Below, piece by piece: positions 9,469-17,794 of a DNA stretch of 64,000 nt. Below the pieces are notes generated by a model that worked only from the letters and a program-made list of their open reading frames with translations, had not been told where the DNA came from and searched no databases. This DNA is from JAFGHJ01 sp964606065 (lineage in GTDB: Bacteria; Hydrothermota; UBA3072), in NCBI GenBank assembly GCA_964606065.1, contig CAZSEX010000004.1, positions 1 through 64,000 on the forward strand, given 5' to 3'. Position numbers and translations under genes: made by a program. Each line of letters opens with the position of its first letter. The first letter of the stretch is position 1.

Positions 9469-11724
9469 TTATCTTGTTAGAAGTGCTTTTTTTGTGATCG
9501 ATCTATTCCCGGCTGTCATTCTCAAGAAATAAATGCCTGAAGATGTATTTTGAGCGTTCCATCTTACGCTATGGTGACCTGCATTCATTTTCCCGTTTAC
9601 CAGTTTTGCCACTTCCTGTCCCAGCATATTATATACTGATAATTTAACATGAGCGGGTTTAGATAATATGTAATCGATATTCGTTGTTAAGATAAACGGG
9701 TTGGGATAGTTTTGCTCCATGCTGAATCCGAGCGGAGACTTATCATATTCTTGGTATTCTACTATGCTTATGTTTCCCGGGTGGCGACCTGGATGAGAAT
9801 AGCTGAGCCCGTCGTACCAGGTGCGGCAGATGTCGCCTGCTTCTATGCCTGCTCTACCGACCTTGATTGCTTCATCGTCGATGAAAACATTCAGGTTGTC
9901 ATTGGTTTCTATTACGACTCTTCCGAGATAAGCCTGGTAAAGAAAGGTATTACCCCCACCAGTCAATACTAATTCGCAATTATGATCTTTACTCATTACC
10001 TGTTTGCAAGCCATCTGCCTGAATATTTGCATATTATTGCTGTCGAGGCCCGCTTCTATTCGCCAGTCGTCTAAAGGGTTCGCCCAGAAGTTAGCCCATA
10101 CGTCATAAGTTCCTTCTTCGATATCGGTTACCCGCGTTTTGATAACAGGCGCGTCTTCATATCCAATTTCGGCGGAAGTCAGTACGGAATTGCCATTTCC
10201 GTAAGAAGTCCTTATGTGCCACTGGTTGTCCGAAGGACCCGCATTATCATCCGGACCGGTTGTAATGAGAGTCGAACCATCTGCTAAAAATGTATTTTCT
10301 GTGGAAGCATCCACATAACTCATCAGTACGGTAGAATCCGATGAGTTTTCTGTAATTCCTACAATAGCGGCGTCGTATTCCTGCGCTCTGAAATAAGTTC
10401 CCCTGAACCACAGTAATGCAATATCGTTTTCGTTCCATTCTGGTATTATAGGTCGGAAATTATCACGTTCGGAATTTACAGTTATATCGGTCCATTCCCA
10501 GGTTGCTCCATCGTCTGAGCTGACTCCTTTAAATATTTCGCGGGTGCCTAAAAATGTTGCATCGTTACTTGGATTATAAGGCGTCGAAACATAAATAATG
10601 TTGGGGTCGCTCGGATGTATCGCCGCAAGACCTACATAATCCTCTTCGGAAAAATACATTTTCTTACCTGCTTTGCACAGATATGTCGATGTCCAGCTCG
10701 AACCGTCGAAACGGCAGTATATGAAAGCATGATCGGGGTCGCTCGAACTGCCGCCTGTTCTTGCCGATATTATCGCGGCGATTGTTCCGTCCTCGTATGT
10801 CTGCACATCTATATTCCAGCAATTCGTCATCGTGTAACCATTTAATTCTGTATTTGCCGCAAAGACAGTTGTGAAATTATTTGTCGTGGGAATGAAAGAT
10901 TTACTATATATATCGGAATCGACCTCGGCATCGAAAGAATTGTATACTTTGCCGTCGTATATGTATGCGTGATATATGCTGGTGTTATAGTTACGGGGAT
11001 GGGTTTCCGTGCAGATAAAATCTATCCGGTCGATTCCGTTTCCCCAGTATTTGTAATAACCTCTACTATACCCGCCCACAGTACCGGCTGATAACTGGCC
11101 TCCGTAAGACCATCTATCCCCGCCATTATCGGAATACATGAAGTTGGGGGCTCCTCCGTCGTTACCCCGCGCGAAATTGAACATCCTGCCTTCATCAGAA
11201 AGGTAATATAAATTTGAATAAGTGGTCTGATAATCCGACCCTCCGGGTATCGAATCGTCCCAGCTAAATTCATATTCCGTGCTCCATACCCCTGCATCAT
11301 ATATTCTGAAAAACGAACTCTCCAGTCCGAAATGTGCTGCGTAAAATGCCGTATATTTACCGTCGGGTCTAATAAGAAGACCGGGTGCGTGGTGATCGTC
11401 ACAGTAAAATTGACCGCCGCCTTCTCTCAGAACGTATCTTCGCGGCGTCATCGATTGTAGGTCGAATATGACGGCTTCGACATCTCCGAAACGGGGAGCA
11501 TTGCCGCAGCCGGAATCCGAGGCTATGGAACCTACAACTAATTTATTTCCTGTTGTGTCGATAACCGACCGTTCATCCTGATACCAGCACCAGGCGCCGT
11601 TGTCGGTGAATTGAATTAAATTGCCGTTTACGATATCCTGTGTCTGACCAAAAGTGCTTATACAAAGTAGCATAAGTAAAATTACTGTATAAGAAAATCT
11701 ATTAACGATAAATTTTTTGTCCAT
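9469..11724 (-). CDS. Secreted BNR-repeat (BNR_4-type) protein with T9SS sorting domain, candidate polysaccharide lyase
   Basis: A 751-residue exported protein. A signal peptide ends at about residue 27 (ISTFGQTQ). A seven-bladed propeller-like domain follows (GAWCWYQDERSV, RFGDVEAVIFDL, QFYCDDHHAPGLLIRPDGK), of the kind called BNR_4, a fold shared with ulvan and rhamnosyl-glucuronate lyases. After a beta-sandwich region, a C-terminal T9SS type-A domain begins at NYPNPF and ends with SGIYFLRMTAGNRSITKKAL. It probably acts at the cell surface on acidic polysaccharide; lyase activity is inferred from the fold and the uronate genes next door, and catalytic residues could not be confirmed. AAGGAGG precedes the start. 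It is a monocistronic gene with long repeat-rich gaps on both sides. Confidence 0.78.
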   Translation of the reverse strand: MDKKFIVNRFSYTVILLMLLCISTFGQTQDIVNGNLIQFTDNGAWCWYQDERSVIDTTGNKLVVGSIASDSGCGNAPRFGDVEAVIFDLQSMTPRRYVLREGGGQFYCDDHHAPGLLIRPDGKYTAFYAAHFGLESSFFRIYDAGVWSTEYEFSWDDSIPGGSDYQTTYSNLYYLSDEGRMFNFARGNDGGAPNFMYSDNGGDRWSYGGQLSAGTVGGYSRGYYKYWGNGIDRIDFICTETHPRNYNTSIYHAYIYDGKVYNSFDAEVDSDIYSKSFIPTTNNFTTVFAANTELNGYTMTNCWNIDVQTYEDGTIAAIISARTGGSSSDPDHAFIYCRFDGSSWTSTYLCKAGKKMYFSEEDYVGLAAIHPSDPNIIYVSTPYNPSNDATFLGTREIFKGVSSDDGATWEWTDITVNSERDNFRPIIPEWNENDIALLWFRGTYFRAQEYDAAIVGITENSSDSTVLMSYVDASTENTFLADGSTLITTGPDDNAGPSDNQWHIRTSYGNGNSVLTSAEIGYEDAPVIKTRVTDIEEGTYDVWANFWANPLDDWRIEAGLDSNNMQIFRQMACKQVMSKDHNCELVLTGGGNTFLYQAYLGRVVIETNDNLNVFIDDEAIKVGRAGIEAGDICRTWYDGLSYSHPGRHPGNISIVEYQEYDKSPLGFSMEQNYPNPFILTTNIDYILSKPAHVKLSVYNMLGQEVAKLVNGKMNAGHHSVRWNAQNTSSGIYFLRMTAGNRSITKKALLTR

Positions 11725-12364
11725 TAAAAAAGCCTCCTTATGCTTTTTTTATCGAAAGAATTTATAAGGATGGTTAAGTTATTCTCTATATTAATCGGCG
11801 ATTAATACTACTAAAATTTGTTCCTCTGTCAAGCCTGAAGCCCATCCCGGCCCAATTTTTTAACATAGAGGACACAGAGAGAAGACAAAACACAGAGAAC
11901 ACGGAGAAAACCCGTTGGGATTAGAAACAGTGTAATTGGTGGTATGTGATATGAGATAAGAGATAAGGGATAAGGGATAAGTGGTAAGTGTTTTTTCTTA
12001 ATCCTTGCTCTTCTTTGATTTTGCTCATCTAATCCTTGATCCTCGCTCGACTTCCTTGCCGTTCTACTAATCCAAAATAATATCACACACAAAGCCACCC
12101 CCTATGGAATAAAAGTCGTTATTCCATAGGGCAGGCAAAGGACACAAAGAAAAACAACAAAATTAATATCAATTATTAAAACCCTCATCCCTTACTAAAA
12201 ATAGGAACAACAAATTACACGAATATCACAAATGATTTTAATGTTTTTGTTTTTTGGCTAATGACTGGCGACTGGTGACTGATGACTAAGTTAGGCACAA
12301 AGAACACAAAGTTTATAACTGTTGGTCGGTGGGTCCTTTAGAATGTATTTTATCCCCCTTCCGC
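11725..12364. other. Long intergenic region rich in degenerate direct repeats
   Basis: About 640 bases between divergent genes without a credible coding sequence. It contains several phrase-like repeat patches: ACACAGAGA/ACACGGAGA types at about 11865-11915, GATAAGGGATAAGTGG types at about 11950-11995, GACTGGCGACTGGTGACTG types at about 12260-12290 and CACAAAGAACACAAAG at about 12296. It also holds one perfect hairpin (12100-12131). An 89-codon open frame on the minus strand here is made of these repeats and is not credible. Confidence 0.65.
12100..12131. repeat. Perfect 13-bp inverted repeat (hairpin) without T-tract
   Basis: CCCTATGGAATAA at 12100-12112 is exactly complementary to TTATTCCATAGGG at 12119-12131, with a 6-base loop (AAGTCG). 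No run of T follows on either strand, so it is not a standard intrinsic terminator. It sits inside repeat-rich intergenic DNA. Confidence 0.8.
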
Positions 12365-12393
12365 TTGACTAAAAGATAAAGAGTATATAATAT
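12365..12393 (+). promoter_or_regulatory. Candidate sigma70-type promoter for the GH12 gene
   Basis: TTGACT at 12365-12370 is followed by TAATAT at 12388-12393 with a 17-base spacer (an overlapping TATAAT gives a 15-base spacer). The GH12 start lies about 45 bases downstream with AGGAGG in between. Confidence 0.5.
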
Positions 12394-12437
12394 ATAATAA
12401 TTAAAAAAAGGAAATTTTTAAATATTTAGGAGGTCTT

Positions 12438-13346
12438 ATGGAATTTTTTAGAAACAAAATAAAATACTATTCTCAATCATTTCTCTTTATTTTTATTGCT
12501 CTGGCTTTTCTTTTTTCCTGTAAAAATGACAGTACCGGTCCCTCTACAAGTACCTCCACCACTTCATCTGCCACCACTACTACTATTTATACTCCTCCTT
12601 CTCCTCAGATAGAAAAAAAGGATACTTTAAATGAAGTTTCAATCAAGCTGAGTGGAGGAGCTTTTGAACTTTCAAATAACGCGTGGGGATATCCCTGTAA
12701 TTCAGATGAGTGTTATCAGGCAATCATACTTTATACGGACGGTAGTTACGGCTGGGAGTGGTGTAGAGATACAACAAATGATACAGATCCAAATTATCCT
12801 GAAGTTATATGCGGTACCAAGCCCTGGGGCACACAAACGGGGGTTTCAATTTTCCCGATACAGATTAAAGATATAAATTCTTGCGACGCTGAGATAGATA
12901 TTGCGTTTGGTGTAGAGGGAAATAACTGGAATTTTGCTTTTGATTTCTGGTTGACTGCGCAGGAACCGGGAGGAACTGATGTTTCGGGCTCGATAACCGA
13001 TGAAGTTATGATATGGCTCGGCTGGGGATCTACCCACGATGGAGTTAGTATAGTAGAACAGGATGCAATTGCCGATGGGGAAAACATTTATGATTATGCG
13101 CAGTATTATTCTGTCGACTGGGATTACCATCAATTCAGGATTTCCGGTGAACAGAGAATTCCGTCTGCAATTGATTTAAAACTTTTTATAGATTACGTTA
13201 AAGATAGATACAGTAAGAGTGATACGCTCTGGGTAGGCGGTATGGAATTGGGAAACGAATACTGGGATTTCACCGAAGGAGCATGTACGGTAAAAGTTCT
13301 GAATTATACGGTAAACGGAGTAACTGCTGTTAGCGGTTCGAACTGA
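12438..13346 (+). CDS. Glycoside hydrolase family 12 endoglucanase/xyloglucanase, lipoprotein
   Basis: A 302-residue surface enzyme that would cut beta-1,4-glucan or xyloglucan chains internally with retention. The N-terminus has a hydrophobic segment ending in LLFSCKND, a lipobox with the modified Cys about residue 30, then a Ser/Thr-rich linker (about 36-55). The GH12 jelly-roll follows: YPEVICGTKPWG, the nucleophile Glu189 in DEVMIWLGW, and the candidate acid/base Glu274 in GNEYWDF. AGGAGG lies just before the ATG and a promoter lies upstream. It is convergent with the GH9 gene, 132 bp away. The family call rests on motif order and spacing; whether cellulose or xyloglucan is the substrate is open. 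Confidence 0.85.
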   Translation: MEFFRNKIKYYSQSFLFIFIALAFLFSCKNDSTGPSTSTSTTSSATTTTIYTPPSPQIEKKDTLNEVSIKLSGGAFELSNNAWGYPCNSDECYQAIILYTDGSYGWEWCRDTTNDTDPNYPEVICGTKPWGTQTGVSIFPIQIKDINSCDAEIDIAFGVEGNNWNFAFDFWLTAQEPGGTDVSGSITDEVMIWLGWGSTHDGVSIVEQDAIADGENIYDYAQYYSVDWDYHQFRISGEQRIPSAIDLKLFIDYVKDRYSKSDTLWVGGMELGNEYWDFTEGACTVKVLNYTVNGVTAVSGSN

Positions 13347-13478
13347 GAGGATGCTGGTAGGCGAGTGAGGATTAAGGACGATAATAATTATGAGTTTTTA
13401 GTTTTGAATTATGAATTAGAAACAACAAAAATATTTAGTGTGTTTCGTGTGTTTAGTGGTTAAATAACTTTTTTGTAA

Positions 13479-15938
13479 TTATTCGGATTGAGTTAGCAAG
13501 TCATTCACAGCGTTTACGAGAAATATATACGACGCTCCTCCGCTGATGACGTATTCGTTTTCTCCCCAGAGGAAAGGCCAGTCTTCCTTGTTCTCCGGAA
13601 AATCGGGTTTAAGGATAATAACTCCCGGAACCACGCCTCCCGCGATGAATGAAAAATCTGCTCTGTTATTTCCGTATGCTACCATTTTTGAATCTGTGCC
13701 AACGCCCGACACAAAGGAGATATCCGAACCCGGGTGACATCCGTAAATAAAGTTTAATCCTTTAAAGACGTATTCTCGGTCGACTAATTCAGGGAAAGCT
13801 TTATGTGTAAAATAATTGGTGATAGAAAATAGCATAGCCCATCCGCTGCCGCCCCAGCCGGCGGTCGGAACAGGAACTCCGTAAGGATTTTGTTTCTCTA
13901 ATTCTTCGATAAACTTTATATTAGACTGTGCAAGTTTTTTCATTTCTTTTTCATACGCTTTATCCATGTGCGGTATAGCACGGATAAGAGGAGTAACAGA
14001 AAAAATTAACCATTTCTCGTCTATTTCATTGATTAATTCCTTTATTCTGTTTTTATATTTATCATTTTTTGTACTTATTAAAAGCTCGACCGCGCACTTA
14101 AGCTCTTCTGCCGGGAGCAGTCCCCCTGTGGTGTTGCCTACCTTAAATGTATCCGGTTCGTGGCTGTGTTCTTCGGCCCAAACTTTTTTGGCTGTCGCAA
14201 GGCACTCTTCTGCAAGTTTGTCATTGTATCCCAAAAGGGCTCTCGAAGCTGCTGCGAGAGCCGCCGCGGAACCGTAATTTAAGGCACTTGATTTACTTGT
14301 GAAAGCCCATCTGTCATCAGGTGTACCGATAACATTATCCGTTTTACTTTCCGCGTCTCCAAGATGTGTATATTGTGATAAATTAGATGAGATTATTCCC
14401 GGAATAGCATGACCGACCGCTCTGTACTGCGCGATTAGCGCAAGCGTTCCGTGTTCTATCTGTTGAAGTATGTCCGGTATTCCGTCGGGATGGTGTATAT
14501 CTACATATCGGTTTTCCTGGTTTATGGTTGTTTCGTCGCGCATCGGGCGAAAATTTTCCCAGGTTAGGACTAAATTTGTTATTACGGAATAATGTGTTTG
14601 CGTACGGATGTCGTAATCGCCTGCGTCGAACCAGCCGCCGATATTCAAGTCCGGAATATGTTTTCCTCCTTTATAAGGAGTGTCCGTTGTCGGTCCCTGA
14701 GCGTAAAGGTCGAAATGTTTGTGATTAACCGGAGCCTGAAGCGCATCATCTAAGTGAGGTGCTCCGTGCCAGACTCGATAGGCTTCGTTTACGAACATGT
14801 GATCCATCTGTACGGGGAAGAAAATATCCAGTGTCGGATGCCATGCGTCTTTGTAAATATCCCGCGCGATTCTGAAAGGTTTTGTGCGAACCTCTCCGTA
14901 TTCTATCAGGTACAAACCCGGTTCTTTTACGTTTGTAAAATCGAAGGTAAAATAATTATATCTAAAAAATTTCCCCCATTTTTTTATTTGGCTTTGATGT
15001 TTTTGGACAAAATTTCCTTCTTCTGTTATTTTGAGCAAGCGCGCTGTCTTCAGCGGGTGGTCGTTTTTATCCAGTTCTATAACCGCGATCTTTTTTTGAT
15101 TGGGGTGGTATCCGAGCTGCGAATGACCGATAACAGGGGGGCGAATCCAGTCCGGTATCGTGTTAGCTTCTAAAAACCATTCTATAACTTTACCGGATTT
15201 ACCTTTTGGAATAAGACTGCGCAGAACATACCATCCGTTTTGAGCTTTGTTTCGACCGTCGTATAATAAAAGTTCGTTGTCCTTACTTTTTATAGTTACA
15301 TGCCTTTCGGGATCTTCGGGCGCAAGAGTGATTTGTTTTCCTATGGCTATCGGTTTTGGTTCTGTTTCACCGGATTTTGTTTTTCTCATGGGTCCGGTGG
15401 GGTAGAGGGGAAAAGTACCGGTTTTTCCGTCCATTATATAAGCTTTTTCGAAATATGCTGACGGAAGAAATTCAAGGTTGAAGCCGGCTTTTCCTTCGAG
15501 TCCTTTCGGAAGAGGTTTTTCGAGGTGTATACTAAGAAGAATTCCGCCGTCTTTTGCGGTTGCTTTTATCAAGAAGTCGAAATCATAATCGGGGTATTCC
15601 AACAGCACTTCGATGCTGTTTTCTTTTTTGTTTATTTTTCTTTCTATTAGATTGGGAAACGGGTCCCACTGTCCGGGTGTAGGTTCCAGTCGAACGTCGC
15701 CGTTTGTGGCTGTCCTTACTTCGTGGTGAATTATTTCGATTCCGCTAATTTTTGAGTCGTCGAAGTTTTCGTTGTACAAGTTGCTGTAGACCAGTACATT
15801 TAATCCCTGTTTTTCGAAATATTCGAAATCGTTTAATTGAAGATTGTTCCCGGAAACATCTAATGAAAAGAGTAATTGCGCGCTTAAAAAGATTATTGTT
15901 GACAGTTTGAATTTTAGACAGAAATCGGGCTTTTTCAT
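13479..15938 (-). CDS. Glycoside hydrolase family 9 endoglucanase with N-terminal Ig-like domain
   Basis: An exported inverting cellulase-type enzyme. From the ATG chosen at 15938 (819 residues) the N-terminus reads MKKPDFCLKFKLSTIIFLSA, a proper signal peptide; a TTG start 45 bases further upstream would add a polar stretch in front of it and is less likely. A ~240-residue beta-rich domain without a recognised name comes first. It is followed by the CelD_N-type Ig-like domain (HSQLGYHPNQKKIAVIELD) and the (alpha/alpha)6 barrel. That barrel has the catalytic Asp region GGWFDAGDYD (about residue 437) and the general-acid Glu in GENEYVISGGAS near the C-terminus (about 794). There is no T9SS tail. 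It is convergent with GH12, so the two glucanases lie side by side but are not co-transcribed. Confidence 0.87.
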   Translation of the reverse strand: MKKPDFCLKFKLSTIIFLSAQLLFSLDVSGNNLQLNDFEYFEKQGLNVLVYSNLYNENFDDSKISGIEIIHHEVRTATNGDVRLEPTPGQWDPFPNLIERKINKKENSIEVLLEYPDYDFDFLIKATAKDGGILLSIHLEKPLPKGLEGKAGFNLEFLPSAYFEKAYIMDGKTGTFPLYPTGPMRKTKSGETEPKPIAIGKQITLAPEDPERHVTIKSKDNELLLYDGRNKAQNGWYVLRSLIPKGKSGKVIEWFLEANTIPDWIRPPVIGHSQLGYHPNQKKIAVIELDKNDHPLKTARLLKITEEGNFVQKHQSQIKKWGKFFRYNYFTFDFTNVKEPGLYLIEYGEVRTKPFRIARDIYKDAWHPTLDIFFPVQMDHMFVNEAYRVWHGAPHLDDALQAPVNHKHFDLYAQGPTTDTPYKGGKHIPDLNIGGWFDAGDYDIRTQTHYSVITNLVLTWENFRPMRDETTINQENRYVDIHHPDGIPDILQQIEHGTLALIAQYRAVGHAIPGIISSNLSQYTHLGDAESKTDNVIGTPDDRWAFTSKSSALNYGSAAALAAASRALLGYNDKLAEECLATAKKVWAEEHSHEPDTFKVGNTTGGLLPAEELKCAVELLISTKNDKYKNRIKELINEIDEKWLIFSVTPLIRAIPHMDKAYEKEMKKLAQSNIKFIEELEKQNPYGVPVPTAGWGGSGWAMLFSITNYFTHKAFPELVDREYVFKGLNFIYGCHPGSDISFVSGVGTDSKMVAYGNNRADFSFIAGGVVPGVIILKPDFPENKEDWPFLWGENEYVISGGASYIFLVNAVNDLLTQSE

Positions 15939-16120
15939 TTTATCTGTTTTTAGGATATGCTTTTTGTTAAATCTGTCAAGCAAATCAAACTAATCCTCTA
16001 CAACCAACATCTTTTATCACAGGACACACAGAATCCCTACAGCTCAACTACCCAAAAGTAATCGATTTTTATATGAGAGTATCTTTAAACCATTTACGAA
16101 CATAAGGCTAAGAGGATTTT

Positions 16121-16477
16121 TTATTCTGTATTCTGCTTTTGCGAATCCTCTAAAATTTTTTCAATTAAAGATTTGATTTCAGGCAATCTTTTTTTTACTA
16201 CTTCCCAGACTATTTCATAATCAACCCCAAAGTAGAAATGTATGATTTTATCTCTCATTTTTGCCATATCAATCCAGGATAAATCTTTATATCTTTTACG
16301 GATTGACTCGGGTATATTCTTTGTCGCTTCTCCGATCACTTCGATCTCGCGTACTACCGCGCTTTTGGTTTTTTCATCCCGCATAAATTCATCAAAGCTA
16401 TTATAACTTATAAAATTCTCAATCTTATTTATGGATGTTAGAATATCCTTTATAAAAAGTTTATAATCCCTTTTCAT
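16121..16477 (-). CDS. hepT: HepT-like HEPN-domain ribonuclease toxin (DUF86)
   Basis: A 118-residue all-helical protein with the HEPN catalytic motif R-x4-H-x-Y at Arg75, His80 and Tyr82 (MRDKIIHFYFGVD). In the type VII toxin-antitoxin family such proteins are RNases that the partner nucleotidyltransferase neutralises by AMPylating the Tyr. It overlaps the upstream nucleotidyltransferase gene by four bases (16474-16477), the usual translational coupling of this module. The catalytic residues look intact. The family is secure; activity as a toxin is inferred. Confidence 0.88.
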   Translation of the reverse strand: MKRDYKLFIKDILTSINKIENFISYNSFDEFMRDEKTKSAVVREIEVIGEATKNIPESIRKRYKDLSWIDMAKMRDKIIHFYFGVDYEIVWEVVKKRLPEIKSLIEKILEDSQKQNTE

Positions 16478-16767
16478 ATCTCCACTGCTTCGCTTAATAT
16501 TTGGTCTCTTAGCTCCATTCTTAAAACAGGTTTTCTTACTAAATCTACCTTTACTCCCAATATATTTTCAAGGTATCTTTCGATTTCAATGAACTTTAAA
16601 AGGTCCGGTGTTTCATGAAAATCTACAAGAATATCTACATCACTCTTTTTGTTCTGTTCATTTCTGACATAAGAGCCGAAGATGGCTATACTTTTTACTT
16701 TATATTCTTCTTCAAGTTTCTTTTTATGTTCATTGATAATTTTTTTTAACTCTTCTAACCTTTTCAT
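16474..16767 (-). CDS. mntA: MntA-like minimal nucleotidyltransferase (antitoxin of HepT)
   Basis: A 97-residue protein of the minimal nucleotidyltransferase fold. The motif GSYVRNEQNKKSDVDILVDF fits G-S-x10-D-x-D, the metal-binding signature. In the MntA/HepT system it transfers AMP to the HEPN partner. It is directly upstream of hepT with a 4-base overlap, so the pair forms one operon. The second MNT gene in the window (17046) is a distant relative on the opposite strand, not a recent copy. Confidence 0.88.
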   Translation of the reverse strand: MKRLEELKKIINEHKKKLEEEYKVKSIAIFGSYVRNEQNKKSDVDILVDFHETPDLLKFIEIERYLENILGVKVDLVRKPVLRMELRDQILSEAVEI

Positions 16768-16856
16768 ATATACATTATCTCCAAAAATTTTTCAATATTG
16801 GTAAGGATAAGGGAAATGTCGTGAATAGTCAAGGGGATTGTTGCAGGGGATTTCGC

Positions 16857-16912
16857 AAAAAATAACAAATTGTGCTATTTATATGAATTGTTGTTTCTCT
16901 TTGTTATTTTTT
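16857..16912. repeat. AT-only 13-bp inverted repeat between the divergent MNT genes
   Basis: AAAAAATAACAAA at 16857-16869 pairs perfectly with TTTGTTATTTTTT at 16900-16912 across a 30-base spacer. It lies between two divergently oriented MNT/HEPN operons. It could be an operator or an accidental AT-rich palindrome; the sequence does not decide. Confidence 0.4.
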
Positions 16913-17045
16913 TGTGTTTTTTAAACGGTTCAACGGACTAAACGACCCACAGACCAGCGTTTTAAAATCTCTGTATTCTCCGCGTTTCAAATGTGGGGTA
17001 TAAGTTGATATTCAATTATAAAAGGTTATATTCATTGAAACGGAT

Positions 17046-17483
17046 ATGGAAAATAAAATTTTGATAAAATACAATAAAAACAAGGATAATATAAGAGGGC
17101 TTTTTTCAAGAGAAGAGGTTGTAATCGCTTATATTTTTGGTTCTCTTGTAAAAAATAAAATTTCTTCTCTGAGCGATATAGACTTCGCGGTATATCTCGA
17201 TGAGGGTTTATCGGACAATAAGAAGTACAGTATTTACATGGAATTGCTGAATAGCTTAATATCTGTTTTAGGCGATAATATCGGTCTTGTATTGATGAAT
17301 TCATCCGAGCTCCTTATGAATTTTAATATAATTAGAGAGGGAGAAATTATATTCGAGCGTTCGAAAACCGAGAAAGCTCTAATAGAATCAAAAATGATGA
17401 ATAAATACTTAGATATAAACTACTATCACAAAAGACATATAAATATTCAGCTCAAGCGAATGGAGAAAGCGGGATTAAAGTGA
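17046..17483 (+). CDS. mntA: MntA-like nucleotidyltransferase, second module
   Basis: A 145-residue minimal nucleotidyltransferase with GSLVKNKISSLSDIDFAVYL, again G-S-x10-D-x-D. A helical C-terminal extension (about residues 95-145) is typical of MNT antitoxins paired with HepT. The stop codon overlaps a GTG that opens the remains of a hepT gene (GTGA at 17480-17483). The antitoxin frame is intact while its toxin is broken, the order of decay expected if an unneeded toxin is lost first. No strong ribosome site is visible upstream. Confidence 0.85.
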   Translation: MENKILIKYNKNKDNIRGLFSREEVVIAYIFGSLVKNKISSLSDIDFAVYLDEGLSDNKKYSIYMELLNSLISVLGDNIGLVLMNSSELLMNFNIIREGEIIFERSKTEKALIESKMMNKYLDINYYHKRHINIQLKRMEKAGLK

Positions 17484-17687
17484 AAGAAGAAATCGCGAGG
17501 AAACTCGAATATTTAAAAAAATATGTTAAGCATTTAGAAAGTTTTAAAGGCAAAGATATTAAATATCTCAGCGATAATCCTATTGAGTTGGCTGCCATCG
17601 AAAGATTTTTTCATCTTTCTTAAAAAGAATTTAGAAGATTTTGATACTTTCGCGAAACAGATAGCGAAATACCTTAACAATCTTTAG
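17480..17687 (+). pseudogene. hepT remnant with internal deletion and frameshift
   Basis: From GTG at 17480 the frame reads a HepT-like N-terminus (VKEEIARKLEYLKKYVKHLE ... LAAIERFFHLS) and stops at 17621-17623 after 47 codons. Switching frame at about 17615 gives a HepT-like C-terminus (FLKKNLEDFDTFAKQIAKYL) ending with TAG at 17685-17687. The middle ~70 residues of the family, including the R-x4-H-x-Y catalytic motif, are missing. The simplest reading is one deletion that also shifted the frame. The product cannot be an active RNase. Confidence 0.8.
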
Positions 17688-17794
17688 TTAAAACAACATA
17701 CCTTTTCTACTGTGTTCTCCGTGTGAGTAAAAAAAGCTGACAGCCTCAGCCGACGGCAAAAAGTCTTTGTGTTCTCTGTGGTTCATCTTCTTTT

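Noticed and set aside
11829..12098. 89-codon minus-strand frame
   Set aside because: Encoded by phrase-like repeats (LIPYPLSLISYHIPP), not a gene.
13330..13350. GGTTCGAAC resembling a tRNA T-loop
   Set aside because: It is the end of the GH12 coding sequence, and no cloverleaf surrounds it. No tRNA was found in the window.
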